NCBI RefSeq assembly: GCF_003258295.1
Contig: NZ_QKYN01000028.1
Location: 1-64,000 of the forward strand
Source: Streptacidiphilus pinicola
GTDB lineage: Bacteria; Actinomycetota; Actinomycetes; Streptomycetales; Streptomycetaceae
Direction: 5' to 3'
Length of the DNA stretch: 64,000 nt
Shown here: one piece after another, positions 57,676-64,000 of the stretch
How the letters are laid out: every line of letters starts with the position of its first letter
Position numbering within the stretch: position 1 is the first letter of the stretch
Notes under the pieces: generated by a model
The model's input: the letters and a program-made list of their open reading frames with translations, nothing else
Database searches by the model: none
What the model was told of the DNA's origin: nothing
Position numbers and translations under genes: made by a program

Positions 57676-58329
57676 ATGACGTACCACGGAGCGGTGAAGG
57701 TCGGCGGGACGCCCGACGTCCGGGAGTTGGCACACCTGGTGATCACCAAGATCGCCGTCGGGCCCATGAACAACAACGCCTATCTGCTGCGCTGCCGCGC
57801 CACCGACGAGCAGCTGTTGATCGACGCCGCCGCGGACGCGCCGGTCCTGCTGGAGTCGATCGGCGACCGCCTGGCCACCGTGGTCACCACGCACCGGCAC
57901 CAGGACCACTGGAACGCGCTCGCCGACGTCGTCCGCGCCACCGGCGCGCGGACGGCGGCCGGCCGCATCGACGCCGAGGGCATCCCGGTCCCGACGGAGC
58001 TCCCGCTCGACGACGGCGACACGCTGCGCGTCGGCGAGGTCTCCCTCACCGCCCGCCACCTGGTCGGCCACACCCCGGGCGCGATCGTCCTGCTCTACGA
58101 CGACCCGCAGGGCCACCCGCACCTCTTCACCGGCGACTGCCTCTTCCCCGGCGGCGTCGGCAACACCTGGGGCGACCCGGCCGCGTTCCGCAGCCTCTTC
58201 CACGACGTCAGCACCAAGCTCTTCGACCCGCTCCCGGACGAGACCTGGGTCTACCCCGGCCACGGCGACGACACCACGCTGGGCGCGGAGCGCCCGCACC
58301 TGCCCGAGTGGGAGTCCCGCGGCTGGTGA
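57676..58329 (+). CDS. Metallo-beta-lactamase-fold hydrolase
   Basis: The 217 residues carry the MBL zinc motif THRHQDHW (HxHxDH), then His in GHTPGAIVLL, Asp in FTGDCLFPGG and His in YPGHGDDT, a complete glyoxalase-II-like dinuclear site. The short size and GGVGNTWGDP loop resemble mycothiol- or persulfide-linked hydrolases. It is coupled to the maleylpyruvate-isomerase-like gene, which favours thiol metabolism, but no substrate can be assigned. Confidence 0.92.
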   Translation: MTYHGAVKVGGTPDVRELAHLVITKIAVGPMNNNAYLLRCRATDEQLLIDAAADAPVLLESIGDRLATVVTTHRHQDHWNALADVVRATGARTAAGRIDAEGIPVPTELPLDDGDTLRVGEVSLTARHLVGHTPGAIVLLYDDPQGHPHLFTGDCLFPGGVGNTWGDPAAFRSLFHDVSTKLFDPLPDETWVYPGHGDDTTLGAERPHLPEWESRGW

Positions 58330-58364
58330 CCCCGGGGCGGGTCGCCCGGCCGCGCCGGGGACCA

Positions 58365-58682
58365 TCAGTGCTTGACGAGCCGTACCACGTCCCGGGCAGC
58401 CGGCCTGATCGGACGGTTCGGACCGGCGTCCGCGACTGCGGCGGCGAGGAGCGCGGCGCGCTCGGGATCGGTGAGTGCCAGGCCGTCGGCGAGGGATTGA
58501 GCCACCGTCACGGAGGGGGAGCGCAGACCGACCTCCAGGTCGAAGAGGTACGACGGGGCGATCCCGAGGATCCGCGCCGCCTCTCGCCGCCGCCAACCGG
58601 TGCGCAGCCGGGCTCGGTTCAGCATCTCGCCGAGGCCGGACGGCGCCGTTCGCCGCGTTCGCTGCTCCACGCCCTCTGCCAT
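58365..58682 (-). CDS. XRE-type helix-turn-helix regulator
   Basis: The 105-residue protein has one helix-turn-helix (MLNRARLRTGWRRREAARIL, then GIAPSYLFDLEVGLRSPS) with the Xre/Cro layout, and a helical C-terminus. It is convergent with the metallo-hydrolase. ATG 58682 begins MAEGVEQRTRRTAPSG. A 259-bp region upstream (58683-58941) has no convincing gene. Its targets are unknown. Confidence 0.85.
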   Translation of the reverse strand: MAEGVEQRTRRTAPSGLGEMLNRARLRTGWRRREAARILGIAPSYLFDLEVGLRSPSVTVAQSLADGLALTDPERAALLAAAVADAGPNRPIRPAARDVVRLVKH

Positions 58683-58941
58683 GTCCTCAGCTCCTCATCG
58701 GCCGCGCCGGACGCGGTGAGGGCCCGGCGTCTCACTCAACACGTCCGCGACCCAGTGGCGGTCGAATGCCGGTCGAACCCGCGTCCAGCGCGGCGGCGCG
58801 TTCGTGGTGCGGGTGGGTGGCACGCTGGTGGTCGTCGACGCGCCGGTGCCCACCGGTCCGGAGCAGGTCAGTGCACTCACGGCGGTGGTTCCGTCGGGCG
58901 TGGCCCGTCGACCCCGCGTCCGTCCAGCTGTAGGAGTCTCC

Positions 58942-59181
58942 GTGTCCGACGAGTCCGCCGCCCAGTCCGGCGACGTCCTGGCCAAGCTCGGCGCCCACCC
59001 GGGCCTGTGCGCGGCCTGCCGCCACCGGCTCCTGAACGAGACCCGACGGGGGACCGCCTACCTCCGTTGCGGCCTCGCCGGCACGGACGCGACCCTGCCG
59101 CGCTACCCGCGTCTGCCGGTTCTCCAATGTCACGGCTTTGCGGCGACGGAGGATCAGGCTCCGCAAGGTCTCGACAATTGA
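58942..59181 (+). CDS. Small conserved Cys-containing hypothetical protein
   Basis: From GTG 58942 the 79 residues read MSDESAAQSGDVLAKLGAHP, then GLCAACRHRLLNETRRGTAY, LRCGLA and LPVLQCHGF. The pattern CxxC-x17-C-x22-C could bind zinc. Similar small proteins (LCAxCRHARLNETRRGT) are common in streptomycetes without an assigned role. The upstream in-frame extension (to 58804) is basic and unconserved, so I prefer the short form. Confidence 0.75.
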   Translation: MSDESAAQSGDVLAKLGAHPGLCAACRHRLLNETRRGTAYLRCGLAGTDATLPRYPRLPVLQCHGFAATEDQAPQGLDN

Positions 59182-59320
59182 TCACCCACGGTGCAGGATG
59201 GCTCCCGCCTGCCCGTCCGCGCCATTCCCCCGTTGTCGCGGACGGGCAGCGCTGTCTCCAGGACCTCCCCTCCCAGTGACCTGGCACAATGCCGGGCACC
59301 GGGATCGAGGAGGGGTGGGC

Positions 59321-60289
59321 ATGGGGTGGTGGCAGGAGCGGCGGGAGCGGCAGCGGCTCGAGGGGGATCTGGCGGCGAAGGTGCTGGGTACGAAGCCGTA
59401 CTTCGACAGCGGGCGCCAGGGCGAGATGGTGCATCCGCTGCGCACCTGGCTGGACCAGGCCCTCGTGGGGCTCGGGCCCGAGCATGACGTGACGGTGGAG
59501 CTGCGGTACCGGCTCGCCGCGGCGCTGCGGGCGACGGGCGCCGTCGCGGAGGCGGGCGAGCAGGCGGCCGCGGTGGTGGCGCAGCGGGAACGACTGGGCC
59601 TGAGTCAGGTCCTGGTCCAGGCGTGGGTGCTGTCCGCGGACGCGCTCGACAGCCAGGGCCGCCACGCGGAGGCCGCCGACGCCTGGGCGGCGCTCGGCGA
59701 GCACGCCGCGAACGACCTGGACCGCAGGGACGTGGCCCGGATCGCCCGCGCACAGCGGGCCGCCGCGCTGTGCCATGCCGAGCGCTACGCGGAGGCCGAG
59801 CAGGAGGCGCAGCGCCTGCTGGAGTCCGCGGGCAGCGGTGCGGGTCCGAACGGCGCCGGGGTGCGGCTCTCCGCGCTGATCCTGCTCTCCGTCGCGCTCT
59901 GCGGCCAGGGCCGCGCCGTGGAGGCGGAGTCGGCGGCCCGTCAGGGCCTGGTGATCGCCTCGACGGAGGGCGGACCGCGGTCGGCGACCAACGCCTACGT
60001 CCTCTACGTCAACCTGGCCAACGCCGTGGAGGCGCAGGGTCGCGCCGCCGAGGCCCTCGACCTCCTCGCGGTCGCGCCCCGGCCGCCCCAGCTCACCACC
60101 GAGACCTCCGTGGCCACCGCGCTCACCCAGGCCCGAGCCCTCCTCGCCCTGGGCCGCCCCCAGGAGGCCGCCGCGGTCCTCCACCCCGCTCTCGCCGCCG
60201 CCCAGGCCTCCTTCGGCCCCGACCACGCCCTCCTCCGCGACCTCCGCGCCCTCCACACCCGCGCCGGCCTCGGCGACCTGACGCGCTGA
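59321..60289 (+). CDS. Tetratricopeptide-repeat protein
   Basis: The 322 residues starting MGWWQERRERQRLEGDLAAK are almost entirely helical, with repeated pairs such as AEAGEQAAAVVAQRERLG, AEAEQEAQRLLES and VEAESAARQGLVIAS, resembling TPRs of actinobacterial NB-ARC or kinesin-light-chain-like proteins. There is no signal peptide or catalytic domain. ATG 59321 has GAGGAGG upstream. It converges on the histidine kinase with 3 bp between stops. Function unknown, presumably protein-protein interaction. Confidence 0.85.
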   Translation: MGWWQERRERQRLEGDLAAKVLGTKPYFDSGRQGEMVHPLRTWLDQALVGLGPEHDVTVELRYRLAAALRATGAVAEAGEQAAAVVAQRERLGLSQVLVQAWVLSADALDSQGRHAEAADAWAALGEHAANDLDRRDVARIARAQRAAALCHAERYAEAEQEAQRLLESAGSGAGPNGAGVRLSALILLSVALCGQGRAVEAESAARQGLVIASTEGGPRSATNAYVLYVNLANAVEAQGRAAEALDLLAVAPRPPQLTTETSVATALTQARALLALGRPQEAAAVLHPALAAAQASFGPDHALLRDLRALHTRAGLGDLTR

Positions 60290-60292
60290 TTC

Positions 60293-61765
60293 CTAGCCGG
60301 GCAACCGCACTTCGAACGTGGTGCGGCCCGGGGCGGAGTCGACCGTGACGGTGCCGGCGTGGGCGGTGGTGACCGCGTGGACGATGGCGAGGCCGAGTCC
60401 GGTGGAGCCGGTGGCGCGGGAGCGGGTGCGGTCGCCGCGGACGAAGCGTTCGAAGACGTGCGGGGTGAGCTGGGGCGGGATGCCGGGGCCGGTGTCGGTG
60501 ACGGTGAGGCGGACGTCCGAGGGGGTGGACCGGAGGGCGAGGGAGACCTGGGTGCCGGGCGGGGTGTGGACCCGGGCGTTGGCCAGCAGGTTGGCGACGA
60601 CCTGGCGGAGCCGGTCCGCGTCGCCGGGGACGTGGACCGGCTCCGCGGGGAGTTCGAGCTGCCACTTGTGCTCGGGGCCGGCCGCGCGGGCGTCGGTGAC
60701 GCAGTCGAGGGCGAGGCGGGTGAGGTCGACCTCGGTGGACGCGAGCGGGCGGCCGGCGTCGAGGCGGGCGAGCAGCAGCAGGTCCTCGACGATCGCGCCC
60801 ATGCGCAGCGACTCCGCCTCGATCCGGCGGAGCGAGTGCTGGACGGACTCGGGGGTCGGCTCGGGGCTGCGGAGCGCCAGCTCCGCGTGGCCGCGGATGG
60901 CGGCGACGGGCGTGCGCAGCTCGTGGCTGGCGTCGGCGGCGAACTCGCGCAGGCGTTCCTCGACGGCCTGGCGCTTGGCGAGGGCGTCCTCGACGTGACC
61001 GAGCATCAGGTTGAGGGCGACGCCGACCCGGCCGACCTCGGTCTGCGGGTTCTCGTCGGGGACGCGCTCGCGCAGTTCGACCTCGCCGCTGGCCAACGGC
61101 AGCGCGCTGACCTGCTCGGCGGTGCGGGTGACCCGCTCCAGCGGGCGCAGCGCGAGCCGGACCCAGAACGTGCCGGCCACCGCGATGACGGCGAACAGCC
61201 CGGCGAAGACCAGCAGTTCGACCAGGAGCAGACGGCGCACCGTGCTCTCCACCTGGCTCAGCGGCAGGCCGGTGACGAGCGTGTCGCCGTCCGCGGCGCG
61301 CTGGGCGACGAGGCGGTACTCCCCCAGCGGGCCGAGGTGCCGGGTGGTGGGCCGGCCGCCGATCGGGAGGGACGCGAGCTGGGCCCGGAGGTGCTCGGCG
61401 AAGACGGGGTGGTCGTCCGTGTCGCCGCCGATGGCGTCGTCCGCGTCGCCGTCGACCACGCCGGCGGACTCGACCTGCCCGCCGGTGAGGGTGACGCCGA
61501 GGGTGCCGACGGTCTGCGCCCGGGTGTCGCCGTGCGGCTCGGTCTCCAGACTCGCGGCGTAGCGGCCGCCGGTCTCCATCAGCTGCTGGTCGACCTTGTC
61601 GACCAGGAACCGGTGCAGCTCGGAGACCGTGACCAGGCCGATCGCCGTGCTGGCCGCGGCGAGCAGCGCGAGCAGACCCACGATCAGCCGGCCGCGCAGC
61701 GTGCGCGGCGGCCTCGGGGTCAACCGGCGCAGTCCCCGGTGGAAACGCCCGGCCCGGATGCTCAC
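60293..61765 (-). CDS. Two-component sensor histidine kinase
   Basis: The 490 residues have a membrane helix at about 25-47, an extracytoplasmic sensor region of about 130 residues, a second helix at about 178-200, HAMP, HisKA with the phosphorylated His in SHELRTP near residue 280, and HATPase_c (NLLANAR, DTGPGIPP, GSTGLGLAIV). The GTG start at 61765 is 7 bp from the response-regulator stop, so the pair is one operon. The sensed signal is unknown. It resembles the CseC/TcrY-type actinobacterial kinases. Confidence 0.94.
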   Translation of the reverse strand: MSIRAGRFHRGLRRLTPRPPRTLRGRLIVGLLALLAAASTAIGLVTVSELHRFLVDKVDQQLMETGGRYAASLETEPHGDTRAQTVGTLGVTLTGGQVESAGVVDGDADDAIGGDTDDHPVFAEHLRAQLASLPIGGRPTTRHLGPLGEYRLVAQRAADGDTLVTGLPLSQVESTVRRLLLVELLVFAGLFAVIAVAGTFWVRLALRPLERVTRTAEQVSALPLASGEVELRERVPDENPQTEVGRVGVALNLMLGHVEDALAKRQAVEERLREFAADASHELRTPVAAIRGHAELALRSPEPTPESVQHSLRRIEAESLRMGAIVEDLLLLARLDAGRPLASTEVDLTRLALDCVTDARAAGPEHKWQLELPAEPVHVPGDADRLRQVVANLLANARVHTPPGTQVSLALRSTPSDVRLTVTDTGPGIPPQLTPHVFERFVRGDRTRSRATGSTGLGLAIVHAVTTAHAGTVTVDSAPGRTTFEVRLPG

Positions 61766-61772
61766 GCGGCGC

Positions 61773-62504
61773 TCACGCGTGCGGGGGCTTGATCAGGTAG
61801 CCGGCGCCACGCACGGTGTGGATCAGCGGCTCGCGCCCGTGGTCGATCTTCTTGCGCAGGTAGCTGATGTAGAGCTCGACGACGTGCGCCTGCCCACCGA
61901 AGTCGTAGGACCAGACCGCGTCCAGGATCTGCGCCTTGCTCAGCACCCGGCGCGGGTGCCGCAGCAGGTAGCGCAGCAGCGCGTACTCGGTGGGGCTCAG
62001 GTCGATCAGCTCGCCGCCACGGGTCACCTCGTGGGCGCGCTCGTCGAGCACGAGGTCGGCCAGGGTGAGCACGTCCTCGGTGTCCGCCTCGGCCGAGCCT
62101 GCCGACCCGGCGGTCCCGGTCGCCGGCTGGGCGGCGCGGCGCAGCAGGCCGCGGAGCCGGACCACGACCTCGGCCAGGCTGAACGGCTTGGTCACGTAGT
62201 CGTCCCCGCCGGCCGCGATCCCGCCGATCCGGTCCTCGACGGCGTCGCGGGCGGTCAGGAAGAGCACTCGCACCTCGGGCTGCTCGGCGTGGACGCGGCG
62301 CAGCACCTCCAGGCCGTCGAAGTCCGGCAGCATCACGTCCAGCACGATCGCGTCGGGCCGCCAGAGACCGGCGATCTCGACGGCCTCCTCGCCGTTTCTG
62401 GCTCCGCGCGTCTCCCACCCCTCGTAGCGCAGCGCTCCGCACAGCACCTCGACGAGGTCGGGCTCGTCGTCCACGACGAGGATGCGCCGCGCGGTGGTGG
62501 ACAT
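61773..62504 (-). CDS. OmpR-family response regulator
   Basis: The 243 residues contain a receiver domain (VVDDEPD, phospho-Asp in VLDVMLPD, Lys in VTKPFSLAE) and a C-terminal winged helix (LSPTEYALLRYLLRHPRRVL, WSYDFGG, VELYISYLRKKID). A Gly/Ser/Ala linker (GTAGSAGSAEADTED) joins them. ATG 62504 follows AGGAGA; ATG 62522 is an in-frame alternative. It is coupled to the kinase downstream. The divergent gene at 62760 is a natural target. Confidence 0.94.
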   Translation of the reverse strand: MSTTARRILVVDDEPDLVEVLCGALRYEGWETRGARNGEEAVEIAGLWRPDAIVLDVMLPDFDGLEVLRRVHAEQPEVRVLFLTARDAVEDRIGGIAAGGDDYVTKPFSLAEVVVRLRGLLRRAAQPATGTAGSAGSAEADTEDVLTLADLVLDERAHEVTRGGELIDLSPTEYALLRYLLRHPRRVLSKAQILDAVWSYDFGGQAHVVELYISYLRKKIDHGREPLIHTVRGAGYLIKPPHA

Positions 62505-62759
62505 GAGGGTCTCCTGGGACATGGGGCCATTCTGGGGCAACCGGGGGACGTGCCATGAGAATGCAATGAGATCACCTCGGCCGCCCGGCGCGCCAAAGTC
62601 CGCGGCGACACGCTCCTGACCTGCGGTGATCGCTTGCGCTTCAGGGCTGATCCACCTCTTACTCATAGGGAATTCTGAATCTGCGCTGTCAGGGTGCTGC
62701 TGTACGCGAATCAGGACGCTGTGCCGATTTCAGGACAGTGGGACACAAGGAGCCGCAGG
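62505..62759. promoter_or_regulatory. Divergent region between the two-component system and the flavin reductase-like gene
   Basis: 255 bp without a credible gene, G/C-poorer than its neighbours around 62640-62720 (CTTACTCATAGGGAATTC). AAGGAG (62747-62752) is the ribosome-binding site for the rightward gene. Confidence 0.4.
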
Positions 62760-64000
62760 ATGAGTGCTGTCACGCAGCAGCGCGCCGCACGTCCGGGCGC
62801 GCACCGCGGCGCCTCCGCCTCCGGGTCCCCGATGCCGGTGGACACGGTGGCCCGGGTGGTGCTGGCGGCGATAGCCGTCGGCGCCCTCGCCGTGGTGGCG
62901 ATCTGGTGGAAGAACACCCTCGGGGTCGTCGGCCTGGACCAGTGGCTGACCAACGCGGGCCGGATCACCGGCCTGCTCGCCGGCTACACCGCGCCGGTCC
63001 TGCTGCTGCTGATGGCGCGGATCCCGCTGCTGGAGCGGGAGGTCGGCTCGGACCGGCTGGCCCGCTGGCACGCGATGGGCGGCCGGTACCTGGTCGGTCT
63101 GATCGCCACGCACGTCGTCACGATCATCTGGGGCTACGCGCTGACGGCCCGCAAGAACGTGATCGGCGAGGGCGTCACCATGGTGCTCACCTACCCGGAC
63201 ATGCTGAAGGCGAGCTTCGGCACGCTGCTGCTCCTGGCCACCGGCTTCTTCTCGGCCCGCGCCGCCCGCAAGCGGCTCGGCTACGACACCTGGTACTACC
63301 TGCACCTGGCGACCTACGTCGCCGTCGCGCTCGGCTTCGCGCACCAGCTGAGCAACGGCGCCGACCTGGGCGAGGGCCCGGAACGGCTGCTCTGGTACGG
63401 CCTCTACCTGGGTACGGCCGCGGTGATCGGCTGGTACCGGCTGCTGCGCCCCTGGCAGCTCGACCGGCGCCACCAGCTGCGGGTCGCCGAGGTCCGTCCG
63501 GAGGGGCCGGGCACCGTCTCGCTCTTCCTGACCGGGCGGCACCTGGACGAGCTCGGCGCGGAGGCGGGCCAGTTCTTCCGGCTCCAGTTCCTGGCCAAGG
63601 GCCTGCGCTTCGCCGCCAACCCCTACTCGCTCTCCGCCCCGCCGACCCGCGACTACCTGCGCTTCACGGTCAAGGACCTGGGCGGCCACAGCGCGGCCGT
63701 CGCCGGGGTGAAGCCCGGCACCAAGGTCCGCGCCGAGGGTCCGTACGGGGCGTTCACCGCGCGCCGCCGCCGCTCGCGGCAGGTGCTGCTGCTGGCGGCG
63801 GGCGTCGGGATCACCCCACTGCGCGCGCTCTTCGAGACCCTGCCGGCCGCGCCCGGCGAGCTCACCCTGCTCTACCGGGCGAGCGCCGAGGAGGACCTGC
63901 TGTTCCGACGGGAGCTCACCGCGATCGCCGAGGCACGCGGCGCGCGGCTGCAGTTCCTGCTCGGCCGGCGCAGCGAGGTCGGCAACCCGATCCAGCCCAC
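62760..64000 (+). CDS. Ferric-reductase-like transmembrane flavoprotein, partial
   Basis: 413 codons from ATG 62760 are present before the right edge. About six membrane helices (residues 30-215) with His in LARWHAMGG, IATHVVTI, YYLHLATY and GFAHQLSN suit haem binding, as in ferric reductases. A ferredoxin-reductase-type flavin domain follows (FAANPYSLSAPP, FAD) and then NAD binding (LAAGVGITPLRAL). It probably reduces ferric or other oxidised substrates at the membrane. Its position opposite a two-component system suggests regulated expression. The C-terminal end, possibly a 2Fe-2S domain, is not visible. Confidence 0.9.
   Translation, partial: MSAVTQQRAARPGAHRGASASGSPMPVDTVARVVLAAIAVGALAVVAIWWKNTLGVVGLDQWLTNAGRITGLLAGYTAPVLLLLMARIPLLEREVGSDRLARWHAMGGRYLVGLIATHVVTIIWGYALTARKNVIGEGVTMVLTYPDMLKASFGTLLLLATGFFSARAARKRLGYDTWYYLHLATYVAVALGFAHQLSNGADLGEGPERLLWYGLYLGTAAVIGWYRLLRPWQLDRRHQLRVAEVRPEGPGTVSLFLTGRHLDELGAEAGQFFRLQFLAKGLRFAANPYSLSAPPTRDYLRFTVKDLGGHSAAVAGVKPGTKVRAEGPYGAFTARRRRSRQVLLLAAGVGITPLRALFETLPAAPGELTLLYRASAEEDLLFRRELTAIAEARGARLQFLLGRRSEVGNPIQP

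Overview
The window is high-GC actinobacterial DNA with the conserved gene order of a streptomycete-type chromosome (Streptomyces, Kitasatospora or Streptacidiphilus; the genus cannot be settled from this sequence). The markers are ctaB/tkt-tal-zwf-opcA-pgl, an RbpA paralogue-secG-tpiA-pgk-gap, whiA-yvcK-rapZ-uvrC, a tuf3-type EF-Tu, and AfsR-type and ECF regulators. Genes are tightly packed with many ATGA/GTGA stop-start overlaps. I saw no rRNA, tRNA, CRISPR array or insertion sequence.

Layout. 1-8.3 kb: haem O synthase and, divergently, a five-gene pentose-phosphate operon. 8.4-18.5 kb, mostly minus strand: a PadR regulator, an RbpA-type polymerase-binding protein, secG, the lower-glycolysis genes tpiA-pgk-gap, an intergenic repeat patch, then whiA, yvcK, rapZ and uvrC. 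18.7-29.9 kb: accessory genes for a probable small aromatic or meroterpenoid product. These are an extra acetolactate synthase with an unusually short regulatory subunit, an MFS exporter, an O-methyltransferase, two flavin hydroxylases, a cupin, a 3-dehydroshikimate-dehydratase-like TIM barrel, a UbiA prenyltransferase carrying a TTA codon, and a LuxR regulator.

30.0-43.6 kb: the most remarkable segment. Ten minus-strand genes, almost all translationally coupled, face a plus-strand ATP-grasp ligase and MFS exporter. The core reproduces, in content and order, the enzymes that make activated phosphoramidate for the Campylobacter jejuni capsule: methyltransferase, glutamine kinase (PEP-synthase-like, phospho-His), class-I glutaminase-like hydrolase, nucleotidyltransferase and APS-kinase-like kinase. 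Here the module is wired to two ATP-grasp amino-acid ligases, a TauD-type dioxygenase, an ornithine-type aminotransferase, a NUDIX hydrolase and a membrane-anchored SGNH protein. I infer a biosynthetic cluster for a phosphoramidate (P-N bond) peptide or amino-acid natural product, possibly O-methylated and exported by the MFS protein.

43.6-64 kb: an ABC exporter with a tiny zinc-ribbon protein, a divergent tuf3-like EF-Tu with a structured leader, a 1168-residue AfsR/SARP-NB-ARC-TPR regulator, an ECF sigma factor with a SnoaL-like tail, a Rieske lipoprotein, uvrA, two DinB/maleylpyruvate-isomerase-like proteins, a metallo-beta-lactamase-fold hydrolase, small regulators, a TPR protein, a two-component system and a flavin reductase-like membrane protein cut by the right edge. 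uvrC and uvrA, which I recall as only a few genes apart in Streptomyces, are separated here by about 35 kb, so the two biosynthetic blocks look like an insertion into an otherwise conserved neighbourhood.
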